DNA of 64,000 nt, taken from the NCBI GenBank assembly GCA_964401385.1, contig CAYNYF010000002.1, positions 1 to 64,000 on the forward strand. The letters run 5' to 3'. The notes under the pieces were generated by a model. The model was not told the origin of the DNA. It saw only the letters and a program-made list of their open reading frames with translations, and searched no databases. This DNA comes from CAYNYF01 sp964401385. Lineage in GTDB: Bacteria > Planctomycetota > Phycisphaerae > SM23-33. Shown one piece after another: positions 56,958 to 64,000 of this stretch. Position 1 is the first letter of the stretch, and the number at the start of each line of letters is the position of its first letter. The position numbers and the translations under genes were made by a program.

Positions 56958-59318
56958 TCACTTTTCCCGACCAAAGGCTGCCGCCATCTCGCGAACGGCG
57001 GCGTCCGGGTCCTTCGCAAATACCTCCAGCAGCGTCTTGTAGCCCTTGGTCCGCTGGCCGGCCAACAGCTCGATCAGGCGCATCCGAACCAGGGGCGATG
57101 GATCCTCAACGTTCGGGCCCATCAGGGCGATGATCCTCCCGTCCAAGTCCACGTGCTGAAGGGCGGCAAGCATCTCGGCCCGGACCAGCGCCGAGGGCGC
57201 CTTGAGGAAAGCCCGCGTCATGCTCAGCAGGATGGGCTTCGTCAGCACCTTGGGGAAGGCCGCCTCGGCCTTTCCCTGCTCGACGCTTCGAACGTATCCC
57301 AAAAGCGAGGCGGTCAGCCGCGCCGCCCGGAGCTGGGCGGGCAGGTCGCCCTGTTGGAGGTCCCCCACGATGCAGGCCAGGGCGTACCTGACGGCGGTCT
57401 CGTCCGCCGACGCCTGGATGAATCCCGCCCGTTCGATCTCCACCGGTGGGATCTTCACGCCAGGCGCTGAAGACATCACCTTGTCGCCGCGCTGGAGCGG
57501 GTCGAGGACCGCACTGACGGTAAGTTTCAGGTCCGCGATCGGGTGCGCCATCAGGAATGTCTGGGCCGGGCCGACGTCCAAGCGAACTCTCTGGCGGACG
57601 CTTTGGCCCGGCGGAAGATACCTCGGTGCGGGCAGGTGCGCCGCCGTAAGGTTAGGCAGGGCGGTCTTGGCGGCGCCTTCGACGGTGAGGCTCAGAAACA
57701 CCACCGGCGTAAACAGCCCGTCCGGGCCGAGGGTAAGGCGATGCTGCGAGACGTTCTTTAGCTCGAGTGTGACGGCAATGGGTTCGCCGGGCGCGACCCT
57801 GTTGGCCGCGGCGGCCAGCGTGATGCTGACGAGCCGTTCGGGGAAACGGCCGATTTGAAAGACGTCCGCCGGCAGCTTCGCCTGAACGTCCCGGAGTTGC
57901 TTGGCGTGCGGCACCGGCGGCAGAGCTACCTTGTGCTTGCTGGCGACAGCGGCCAGCTCGCGCCAGGCCGGGCCGGTGCGCGGGTTGCCTGCGGCCTCAA
58001 GCAGCACCGCTTGCGCCTTGGCCGGCGCGCCCGCCGCGAAGTAGTGCCGCGCGAGGATGGCCGCCGCGAAGGGGTCTTTGGCCGCCAGCGGGGTCAGGAG
58101 CTTCAGGCCCCCCTGGACTTGGCCCGCCTCCATTCTGGCGGCCCCGAGCACGCGCTGGATGAAGGGGTCGTCCCCGGCCGACATTTCCGCGGCCTTGGCC
58201 CATTCCAGAGCCACCTTGGGCTGGGCGCGGAAGTGAAGATCGAACCATCCCAGCTCGGCCATTTGCGACCCGGTGCGCTTGACGGCGGGGGCGCTGAGCG
58301 GCTCGTACACCCTGGCCATGAAATCGACGTGTGCCTTCGCCTGGTCGTCTTGCCCCAACGAGCGGCAGGCCTCCACCATCAGCGCCCGCAGAGCCAGGCT
58401 GTGCCCGTGCTCCTTGGCGACGGACTGGAACAGCTCCAGGGCCTTGGCGGCCTGGCCGGAGTCGAGCATCGCGTTGGCATAGTCGATCAGGAACGTGTTC
58501 AGAACGTTCTGGGCCGGGGGCCTGTCCTTGGAAAGGGCGTAGCCGTGCTCGTAGAACTTCAGCGACTCCAGGTACAGCCCGGCCGACTGAAGCCTCTGGG
58601 CTAGCTCCCAGGCGGCGTCGAGGTCTCGGGGATTGGCCTGAAGGGATTTCAGCGTCAACTGGAAGGCGTCGATCAGGCCGGTTTTCTTCTCCAACCGCGC
58701 CTGCTCCCGAAGCGCAGTCGGCTCGTCGGGATCGAGCTCCAGCGCCCGGCGGCAGGCCGCCTTCGACTTTGCGGTGTCTCCCTGGCGGAAGTAGACTTGA
58801 CAAAGCTCGGCCTCGGCCGCGGCGCGGAACTCCGGCAGGAACCGTTCGCGGGCGACGATCTCCTCCAGCAGTGCCCGGCGCTGGTCGGCCCGGTTGAGCG
58901 TAGCCTGGCCCAGGTGCATCCAGCGGACGGCCATGGCGTAGTCATTCGGGCGGGCCCGCAGGTAGCGGTCGGCCGCGGCGGTCGCTCGCTCCAGCTCGCC
59001 GGAGCCCTCGTACAGGTCAACCAACTGCCGGTTGGTCCGGACATGATCGCCCCGGAGACGACTGGCGTATCCCAGCAGGGCGCGGATCCTGCCAAAGCGC
59101 GCGACGACGGACTCGTCCCGGAGGTGTCCGAGGCAGCGGGCGGCGTGATTGAGGCTGTCCACCGTCAGCGCTGCCTCGGGCGCCGGCGCGGTGCTCGGCG
59201 CCGTGGCCGTTCCGGCCGGGGCCGACTGAGCCCCGGCAACAACCCACGTGGGAAAGATCCACAGCAGCGCCGCCGCCCCTGCCGCCCACAATGTTGAGCT
59301 GATCGCTCGTGTCTGCAT
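56958..59318 (-). CDS. exported TPR/HEAT-repeat protein
   Basis: 786 residues. A signal peptide (LWAAGAAALLWIFPTWVVAG) is followed by an alanine/proline stretch. TPR repeats follow from ~55 to 460 (VDLYEGSGELERATAAADRY, CQVYFRQGDTAKSKAACRRA). A beta-rich region from ~490 to 620 (VSITLAAAANRVAPGEPIAV) resembles an intracellular-proteinase-inhibitor or Ig-like fold. HEAT-like helices complete the C-terminus (SALVRAEMLAALQHVDL). Probably a periplasmic scaffold. It lies 13 bases after the pseudo-HtrA gene, and both may form one complex. No enzyme motif seen. Confidence 0.82.
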   Translation of the reverse strand: MQTRAISSTLWAAGAAALLWIFPTWVVAGAQSAPAGTATAPSTAPAPEAALTVDSLNHAARCLGHLRDESVVARFGRIRALLGYASRLRGDHVRTNRQLVDLYEGSGELERATAAADRYLRARPNDYAMAVRWMHLGQATLNRADQRRALLEEIVARERFLPEFRAAAEAELCQVYFRQGDTAKSKAACRRALELDPDEPTALREQARLEKKTGLIDAFQLTLKSLQANPRDLDAAWELAQRLQSAGLYLESLKFYEHGYALSKDRPPAQNVLNTFLIDYANAMLDSGQAAKALELFQSVAKEHGHSLALRALMVEACRSLGQDDQAKAHVDFMARVYEPLSAPAVKRTGSQMAELGWFDLHFRAQPKVALEWAKAAEMSAGDDPFIQRVLGAARMEAGQVQGGLKLLTPLAAKDPFAAAILARHYFAAGAPAKAQAVLLEAAGNPRTGPAWRELAAVASKHKVALPPVPHAKQLRDVQAKLPADVFQIGRFPERLVSITLAAAANRVAPGEPIAVTLELKNVSQHRLTLGPDGLFTPVVFLSLTVEGAAKTALPNLTAAHLPAPRYLPPGQSVRQRVRLDVGPAQTFLMAHPIADLKLTVSAVLDPLQRGDKVMSSAPGVKIPPVEIERAGFIQASADETAVRYALACIVGDLQQGDLPAQLRAARLTASLLGYVRSVEQGKAEAAFPKVLTKPILLSMTRAFLKAPSALVRAEMLAALQHVDLDGRIIALMGPNVEDPSPLVRMRLIELLAGQRTKGYKTLLEVFAKDPDAAVREMAAAFGREK

Positions 59319-59331
59319 CGTTTTACCGCCG

Positions 59332-60729
59332 CTACTGCGGAGGCAGCGTGATCATCAGCATCTGGCGGTCCTGTTCGCCGCGCTTGACCAGGAACTGCAC
59401 CGGCTCTGTCGCGGCGGACAGTTCCTTGAGCACCTTGCCCAGCGTCTCCACGTCCGGAATCGGCTTGTCGCCGACGTGGGTGATGATGTCGCCGGGCTGC
59501 AACTTGCCCGTCGCCGCCGGCGAATTCGGCAGCACCAGCGTCGCCAGCACGCCCCGGGTGGTGAGCGCGCTCACCCGGCCGGGGTAGCGGTCGAAGTCCA
59601 CCAGATTGCGGCAGGCGATGCCCAGCGCTTGGTTGTAGTAGCGGGGCGCCTCGTGCGGCTGGAGCGGCATCAGCTCCAGCGTCACCTGGGCCTCAAAGGT
59701 CGACCCTTCGCGGAAGAGGGTCAGCGAGATTCGATCCCCGGCCTTGAAGCGATACAGCAGCCGCCGGAAATTCGTGGCAATCAGTGCTGGCGTGGGCAGC
59801 TCCGGCAGCGGCTTGCCGTTCAGGCCGACGATGGCGTCGCCCTGCTTGACGTTGGCCTTATCGGCCGGCCCGCCCGATCGCAGTTGCTCGATCAGAACGG
59901 CCGGCTTGCCCGCCGGCAGCTTCTTGATCTCGGCCTCTTCGGCGGCAACGCGCTTGTATCTCCACACGCCCATCCACGCCAGCCTGCGCGACTCTCCCTT
60001 TTGGGGGATCCGGCCCAGGACATGGGCGAATTCCGCAACGGGGAGGAAGAATCTGGTGCTTTGCAGGCCCGCCAGACCGATCTCCGTCCATCGATTTCGC
60101 AGCAGCATTCGGAATTCCATCGGAATCTGCTGGGAGACGATGCCGACCATCCGACCGTCCGAGGCGAACACCGGGCTGGAGGCATTGGTCAAATCCCCGC
60201 CGCTGACATAGATCACCTCGCCGGGCATGCGAAGCTTGGCCGCCACCCGGGCGACGCCGACGTACGGCACGTTCCCCGTCTGCGGGCCGAGCAGCCCCAC
60301 GCCGATCACCTGCTGACCCAGTTTCAAGTCCACGCGGACGAACTTCAGGTCCTTCCAAGGGTGCTTGCCCGTGACGCGAAGGAAGGTGAGGTTCTCTTCC
60401 GGATCGGTGCCCATCAGCTCGGCTTTGAACTTTTTCTCGGTCGAGCCGCTGGGAATCAGGAAGAAGTCTCTGAATTCATCAGCCGGCACGGCCCCGGAGA
60501 CATCGCGCGTGAGGAAGACGCCGTTGGCCGCATCGATGCAGACGCACTGCCCGATGCGCTTCTGCACGCCCACCATTTCGTTGTGGTAGACGTACTCCAG
60601 GCGTGCCAGGGCGCTGCTTGCCTTGGCCGCTATTTGCGCGATGGCATCCTCCGACGCCCCTTGCCCGTACGACGCCGCCGTCAGAGAGCATATCAGGCCC
60701 AGCGCGAGCGGCACCTTGTTTCTATTCAT
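59332..60729 (-). CDS. degenerate HtrA/DegP-like protein with two PDZ domains
   Basis: 465 residues, signal peptide (PLALGLICSLTAASYGQG). The trypsin-like core is recognisable (GVFLTRDVSG, DPEENLTFLRV, ASDGRMVGIVSQ), but the active-site serine block GNSGGP is replaced by TNASSP (181-186), with Ala at the usual Ser position. The His of the N(H)VV motif is also missing (TRDVSG). Two PDZ domains follow (about 250-350 and 370-465, for example GVLATLVLPNSPAATGKLQP and GDIITHVGDKPI). Likely a peptide-binding or scaffolding pseudoprotease in the periplasm. Its ATG overlaps the lgt stop (ATGA). Confidence 0.82.
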   Translation of the reverse strand: MNRNKVPLALGLICSLTAASYGQGASEDAIAQIAAKASSALARLEYVYHNEMVGVQKRIGQCVCIDAANGVFLTRDVSGAVPADEFRDFFLIPSGSTEKKFKAELMGTDPEENLTFLRVTGKHPWKDLKFVRVDLKLGQQVIGVGLLGPQTGNVPYVGVARVAAKLRMPGEVIYVSGGDLTNASSPVFASDGRMVGIVSQQIPMEFRMLLRNRWTEIGLAGLQSTRFFLPVAEFAHVLGRIPQKGESRRLAWMGVWRYKRVAAEEAEIKKLPAGKPAVLIEQLRSGGPADKANVKQGDAIVGLNGKPLPELPTPALIATNFRRLLYRFKAGDRISLTLFREGSTFEAQVTLELMPLQPHEAPRYYNQALGIACRNLVDFDRYPGRVSALTTRGVLATLVLPNSPAATGKLQPGDIITHVGDKPIPDVETLGKVLKELSAATEPVQFLVKRGEQDRQMLMITLPPQ

Positions 60730-61844
60730 GATTTGCTTCCTTTCCGTTGTCTGGCGGAGGCTGATTTTCTCGTTTCCGCAGCGGCGAGTCGTTCACGCCA
60801 CGACGGGCCGGCCTCTGCGGACATCCACCGCAATACAAACCATATCAGCAGCCCCGAGAGCAGCATGGCCACGGAGGTGTACTGGTTGTGCGTCAGTTCC
60901 AATTGGAGCAGGGCATGTGGGTTGTCGCCGCGCAGGCTTTCAAGGACAAAGCGCGTAATGGGATACAGCACCAACATTAACGCGAAGACTTGTCCTTCGC
61001 GCCGCCGCAGCCGGGAAAAGCCCAGCAGCACGCCTGTGATCAGCAAAGCGTTGATCGCTCCGAAGGCCTGCGCAGGCTGGATGGGTAACGAGCGAAGCGC
61101 CGCCGCTTGGCGGGCCTGCGCCGGCGTCAACTCCGAGGGCATCTTCACGAGCCGTTCACCGCTCTTGCTTCGTTGGACGTTCCCGTCCCGGTCTTTCCGG
61201 AAAAGCCACGAGCGCACGCCGATTTCGCGCAGGGCTTCCTCTGGCAAGGTGGCGGCCTGGCTGTGAAAAGCCGGCGACGACGCGGCCCCGCCGAAGGAAT
61301 TCGGCCCCTTGCCGTACCGCAGCAGGGGCTTGGCGGCATAGGGGAAACGCATCCCAAGGGAATAATGGGCACCGCAGCGGGCACCGTAACAGCAACCGTT
61401 CAACAGACAGCCCATCCGCCCGAAGGCCAGGCCGATCATCAGCGAGGGGGCGATGATGTCCATATACCGTCGCATCGGCAGTCGCCGCAGACGCAGGTAA
61501 GCCGCGATGGCGATCACCGCCAGGGCGGCCCCACCGTAGTAGATAAGCCCCCCGGAGGTGATGTTGAAAATCTCCGGCAGCGGGTGCTTGTGCCAGGCGA
61601 ATTGACTGTCCCAGCGCTCGATGACGAACGCCGCCCGCGAGCCGGCCACCCCGGCCACTAACGCCAGCAGCCCCAAGCTTGTGACCGCGTCCTGATCTTC
61701 GCCAAAACGCCTTGCCCGCCACCGTGCAAGATAAATCCCGACGAGAAATCCCAGCACGAGCATCAGCCCGTAGCCGTAAATGCGCAGACCAACCGACTGG
61801 CCGAACAGGTTGATCTCGCCAAAATCAATAATGACCTGTTGCAT
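60726..61844 (-). CDS. lgt: prolipoprotein diacylglyceryl transferase
   Basis: 372 residues, seven or so membrane helices. The Lgt signature GRMGCLLNGCCYG is present near residue 145 with the neighbouring GMRFPYA, and the late motif FVLESLRGDNPH carries the conserved Arg. It attaches diacylglycerol to the lipobox cysteine of secreted lipoproteins. It is about 80 residues longer than E. coli Lgt because of a polar insertion near 168-252. The ATG at 61844 has AAGAG close by. First gene of the six-gene operon; downstream genes include a lipoprotein, and a second lipoprotein lies at 18.7 kb. Confidence 0.92.
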   Translation of the reverse strand: MQQVIIDFGEINLFGQSVGLRIYGYGLMLVLGFLVGIYLARWRARRFGEDQDAVTSLGLLALVAGVAGSRAAFVIERWDSQFAWHKHPLPEIFNITSGGLIYYGGAALAVIAIAAYLRLRRLPMRRYMDIIAPSLMIGLAFGRMGCLLNGCCYGARCGAHYSLGMRFPYAAKPLLRYGKGPNSFGGAASSPAFHSQAATLPEEALREIGVRSWLFRKDRDGNVQRSKSGERLVKMPSELTPAQARQAAALRSLPIQPAQAFGAINALLITGVLLGFSRLRRREGQVFALMLVLYPITRFVLESLRGDNPHALLQLELTHNQYTSVAMLLSGLLIWFVLRWMSAEAGPSWRERLAAAETRKSASARQRKGSKS

Positions 61845-61932
61845 GAATCTCTTGTCGGCGCGAGCTATGCGCTAACCTGCCCTGCAATCACGCTAGTAGC
61901 CGTCCCCGGTCAGGAAAGCCAGAGGCCGCATT

Positions 61933-62799
61933 CTATTCGCTGCTCCCGGGCGGTTCCAGGGCCATGTTGTCAATCAGTCTCGCCGAGGAGAACCTCACCG
62001 CCACGGCCATGACAGCCGGGCGCTGTATCATTTCTACGTCGGCCAGGCTCTCGGCGTCGACAACTTCTACGTAGTCAATCTCGGCCAATGAAGCCCGTTT
62101 GGCCAGGTGTTTGCGCGCCGCCTCGGCCACGCGGCCGGCCCGGCGCTCGCCTGCGTCGACCAGCCGCCGAGCCAGTTGCAGCGATTCGTGCAGCGCCGTC
62201 GCCTGGGAACGTTCTTCGGCGCTGAGGCGGACGTTTCGGCTGGACATCGCCAGGCCGTCTTTCTCGCGGACGGTCGGACGCACCTCGACCAGGACCGGCA
62301 TGTTCAGATCGGCGACCATCCGCCTGATGACGGCCGCCTGCTGGTAGTCCTTGGCGCCGAAATAGATGCGGTCGGGGCCGACAATGGCGATCAGCTTGGC
62401 CACTACGGTGCAGACGCCGTCGAAGTGCCCCGGCCGAGAGGCCCCGCACATGCGTTCGGTCAGCCCGGAAACATGCACCGACGTGGCGAAGCCGGCCGGA
62501 TACATCGTCGCCGGCTCCGGTGTAAAGACCGCGTCCACGCCGTGGGCTTCGCATCCGGGCAGATCCGCCTCCAGAGTCCGGGGGTACTGCTCGTAGTCTT
62601 CACCCGGCCCGAACTGGGTGGGATTGACAAAGATGCTGACGACGACGAAGCCGCAGCCCTCGCCGGCGGCGTCGATGAGGCTGTAATGGCCGTCGTGCAT
62701 CGCTCCCATTGTCGGCACGAGGCCGACCGCTCCCGCCCCGCCGCGCCTGGCCTCGGCGACAGCCTGGCGAATCTCCGCAATCGTTCTGGCCTGCTTCAT
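61933..62799 (-). CDS. panC: pantothenate synthetase
   Basis: 288 residues. It joins pantoate and beta-alanine with ATP. Nucleotidyltransferase motifs PTMGAMHDGHYSLIDAA and FVNPTQFGPGEDY, the pantoate-binding region GHFDGVCTVVAKL, YFGAKDYQQAAVIRRMVADL and the KMSKS-like AMSSRNVRLS are all present. ATG 62799 has GGGAGG seven bases upstream and lies in an ATGA overlap with the kinase gene stop. Usual length 260-290. panB and panD are not in the window. Confidence 0.94.
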   Translation of the reverse strand: MKQARTIAEIRQAVAEARRGGAGAVGLVPTMGAMHDGHYSLIDAAGEGCGFVVVSIFVNPTQFGPGEDYEQYPRTLEADLPGCEAHGVDAVFTPEPATMYPAGFATSVHVSGLTERMCGASRPGHFDGVCTVVAKLIAIVGPDRIYFGAKDYQQAAVIRRMVADLNMPVLVEVRPTVREKDGLAMSSRNVRLSAEERSQATALHESLQLARRLVDAGERRAGRVAEAARKHLAKRASLAEIDYVEVVDAESLADVEMIQRPAVMAVAVRFSSARLIDNMALEPPGSSE

Positions 62800-63389
62800 T
62801 TCAGGGCCTCCCGAACTTCCCCGATCAGTTTCGCTCGGGCGTCGCCCGCCAGCAAGTCCACCGCACACACATCGACGGACAGCACCGGGCAGTCGGCCGC
62901 AGCCACGACTTCGCGATACGCCTGGCGCAAGCCGTTGATGAACTCGGGCATAAAGGTCAGCTCGTGCCGCCGCCGGCGCCGCGCAATCCGCTCCAACAGG
63001 ACCGTCTCATCACCGTCCAGGGCGATTAGCAGGTCGGGCGGCTTGACCGTTTTGGCGCCGGGTTCGGCCAGGCGGCGATAGACAGCGAGGTCCTCGGCCG
63101 ACAGGTTGCTCGCGGCGTGGACGCTGTCCTGGCAAAAACCGTAGTCGCTCACCGCCAGGCCGGTCTCCGGCCAGGTAGCCACGTCCAACTGTGACAGGCG
63201 GGAGAACAAGAAGTACAACTGCGCCCGCAGCGCGAATTCCCGCCGGCCGAGATAGGCGCCCTCCAGAAACGGGTTGCCGGCATAGTCCTCGCGGATCAGC
63301 CGGGCCGGCAGGGCTTGGGAAAGCCATTCGGCCGTGGTGGTCTTGCCGGAGGCGGGCGGGCCGATGATGCTGATCAGGGCCGCGCTCAC
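62796..63389 (-). CDS. deoxynucleoside kinase family protein
   Basis: 197 residues. P-loop GPPASGKTTTA at 10-20. The fragment EDYAGNPFLEGAYLGRREFA followed by ALRAQLYFLFSRL has the ExxxxNPFL pattern of deoxyadenosine/deoxyguanosine kinases, and ETGLAVSDYGFCQDSVHA fits the (D/E)RS region, here SDY instead of ERS. Lid arginines are in ERIARRRRRHE. It probably phosphorylates a deoxynucleoside for salvage. The gene overlaps panC downstream and folK upstream by four bases each. The folK-kinase-panC order is found in several bacteria. Confidence 0.85.
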   Translation of the reverse strand: MSAALISIIGPPASGKTTTAEWLSQALPARLIREDYAGNPFLEGAYLGRREFALRAQLYFLFSRLSQLDVATWPETGLAVSDYGFCQDSVHAASNLSAEDLAVYRRLAEPGAKTVKPPDLLIALDGDETVLLERIARRRRRHELTFMPEFINGLRQAYREVVAAADCPVLSVDVCAVDLLAGDARAKLIGEVREALK

Positions 63390-63862
63390 CCGCCGGCCTC
63401 CAGCACCGCAAGCAGCTCCGCGATGGTCCTGCCCAGGACGGGATGGACCAGCTCGGCGGCGATCTCGGCCAGGGGGCGCAGCACGAAGTCGCGCTCGTGC
63501 ATCCGGGGATGCGGCAGGACGAGCGTTTCACTTTCGGCGACCAAGTCATCGTACAGCAGCAGGTCCAGGTCGCACGTCCTTGGCCCCCAGCGCTGCTCCC
63601 GGCTGCGGTCGCGCCCGAGCTGCGCCTCCACCTCATGCAGCAGCGACAGCAGTTCCTCGGCCGTCAGGTCGGCGGCCAGCTCGGCGACGCCGTTGACATA
63701 AGCCCCCTGTCCGGGCGGCCCGAGAGGCTCGGTCTCGATCATCTGGCTGATGCGCTTGACGGTGACGTCGTCCCGCTGGTCGAGTATCGTCAACGCCTGA
63801 ATCAGCGTCGCCGCCCGTGGCTCGATGTTGCTGCCGAAGGCAATGTATGCCACATGCGCCAT
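63386..63862 (-). CDS. folK: 2-amino-4-hydroxy-6-hydroxymethyldihydropteridine pyrophosphokinase
   Basis: 158 residues. It adds pyrophosphate to the pterin alcohol in folate synthesis. HPPK motifs AYIAFGSNIEPRAATLIQAL, YVNGVAELAADLTAEELLSL, the signature RWGPRTCDLDLLLYDD and LPHPRMHERDFVLRPLAEIA are complete. The frame is open to 63955, but ATG 63862 begins the domain; the ribosome binding site is weak. Its stop overlaps the deoxynucleoside kinase start (ATGA). An aminotransferase gene ends 44 bases upstream on the same strand. Confidence 0.94.
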   Translation of the reverse strand: MAHVAYIAFGSNIEPRAATLIQALTILDQRDDVTVKRISQMIETEPLGPPGQGAYVNGVAELAADLTAEELLSLLHEVEAQLGRDRSREQRWGPRTCDLDLLLYDDLVAESETLVLPHPRMHERDFVLRPLAEIAAELVHPVLGRTIAELLAVLEAGG

Positions 63863-63905
63863 ATGAGGACGTCCGCAAACGGACCGGGCTCCGGCAAGTC
63901 TGCGT

Positions 63906-64000
63906 TCACAGCCTCCCCAGCCGGTCGATGGCCTCTTCGATCCGTTCAGTTTCAACAGTCAGCGCCGCGCGGAAGTATCCCTCGCCCGGCGGGCCGAAGC
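63906..64000 (-). CDS. aminotransferase, C-terminal end (partial)
   Basis: Only the last 31 codons are inside the window. They read FGPPGEGYFRAALTVETERI then EEAIDRLGRL and stop. The pattern G-EGYFR-ALT----RI-EAI-RL is typical of the end of fold type I aminotransferases, in particular the LL-diaminopimelate aminotransferase branch. The gene runs leftward and ends 44 bases before folK, so it may be the upstream member of the folK-kinase-panC operon. The rest is not seen, so the exact enzyme stays open. Confidence 0.7.
   Translation of the reverse strand, partial: FGPPGEGYFRAALTVETERIEEAIDRLGRL

Noticed and set aside
1..64000. CRISPR arrays, tRNA or rRNA genes, transposases, prophage genes
   Set aside because: None seen on reading both strands: no spaced direct repeats of 24-37 bases, no cloverleaf sequences and no mobile-element proteins. 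A tRNA scan was not possible.

Overview
The window reads as chromosomal DNA of a planctomycete, most likely of the Phycisphaerae type. The supporting signs are high GC, long antisense shadow frames, a 1,700-residue surface protein that starts with the planctomycetal LEPLESRLLL motif, a prepilin-like protein of the kind abundant in planctomycetes, many TPR proteins, and lipid A genes (lpxB, lpxD, lpxI). This placement is inferred from gene content; no rRNA gene is present to confirm it. No tRNA, CRISPR array, transposase or prophage gene was seen. The window is largely housekeeping and cell-envelope sequence with some lineage-specific genes.

Layout. 0-5 kb (minus strand): nucleotide-sugar dehydrogenase, cysteine synthase, a membrane-anchored tyrosine-phosphatase-like protein and a TPR protein. 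5.4-10.5 kb: giant exported protein with a cyclophilin domain, a beta-propeller region and choice-of-anchor-D-like repeats. 10.6-12.2 kb: polysaccharide-deacetylase-like protein and a DUF1961 protein. 12.3-19.5 kb: aminotransferase, two TPR proteins, a Wzx-like flippase and a TPR-SPOR lipoprotein. 19.7-22.7 kb: rluB, manA, a tRNA-binding OB-fold protein, then a gene-free stretch rich in strong stems that ends in an intrinsic terminator (candidate small RNA). 22.7-29.8 kb: lpxB and an encapsulated-ferritin homologue downstream of a complete isc operon (iscR-iscS-iscU-iscA-hscB-hscA-fdx) controlled by two tandem operator-like repeats.

30-31.8 kb: HAD phosphatase-like protein and Gfo/Idh/MocA oxidoreductase. 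31.9-36.8 kb: three tandem paralogous transglutaminase-like proteins, the middle one without a signal peptide. 36.9-45.8 kb: mnmG, a FlgM-like small protein, another small protein, lpxI/lpxD, a receiver-like protein translationally coupled to a diguanylate cyclase, a prepilin-like protein, a STAS protein and rpsU. 46-51.5 kb: membrane pyrophosphatase with an unusual insertion, rsfS, an unknown small gene and argS. 51.7-54.3 kb: secreted GH123/DUF4091-like protein with dockerin-like repeats. 54.4-61.8 kb (minus): a tightly packed six-gene envelope operon of lgt, a degenerate HtrA/PDZ protein, a TPR/HEAT protein, a PHP phosphoesterase, murI and a HEAT lipoprotein. 61.9-64 kb (minus): panC, deoxynucleoside kinase, folK and the C-terminal end of an aminotransferase, with overlapping start and stop codons.

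Functional links. The isc operon makes Fe-S clusters, and the adjacent ferritin-like gene may buffer iron. lpxB, lpxD, lpxI, the flippase, manA and the sugar dehydrogenase serve lipid A and polysaccharide synthesis. Lgt would lipidate the two lipoproteins seen here. Several promoters close to the sigma-70 consensus (TTGACN, 16-17 bp, TATAAT-like) can be read by eye. The most interesting unexplained elements are the candidate structured RNA, the transglutaminase trio, the inverted ACGAAT decamer arrays and the ferritin homologue that lacks an encapsulin.
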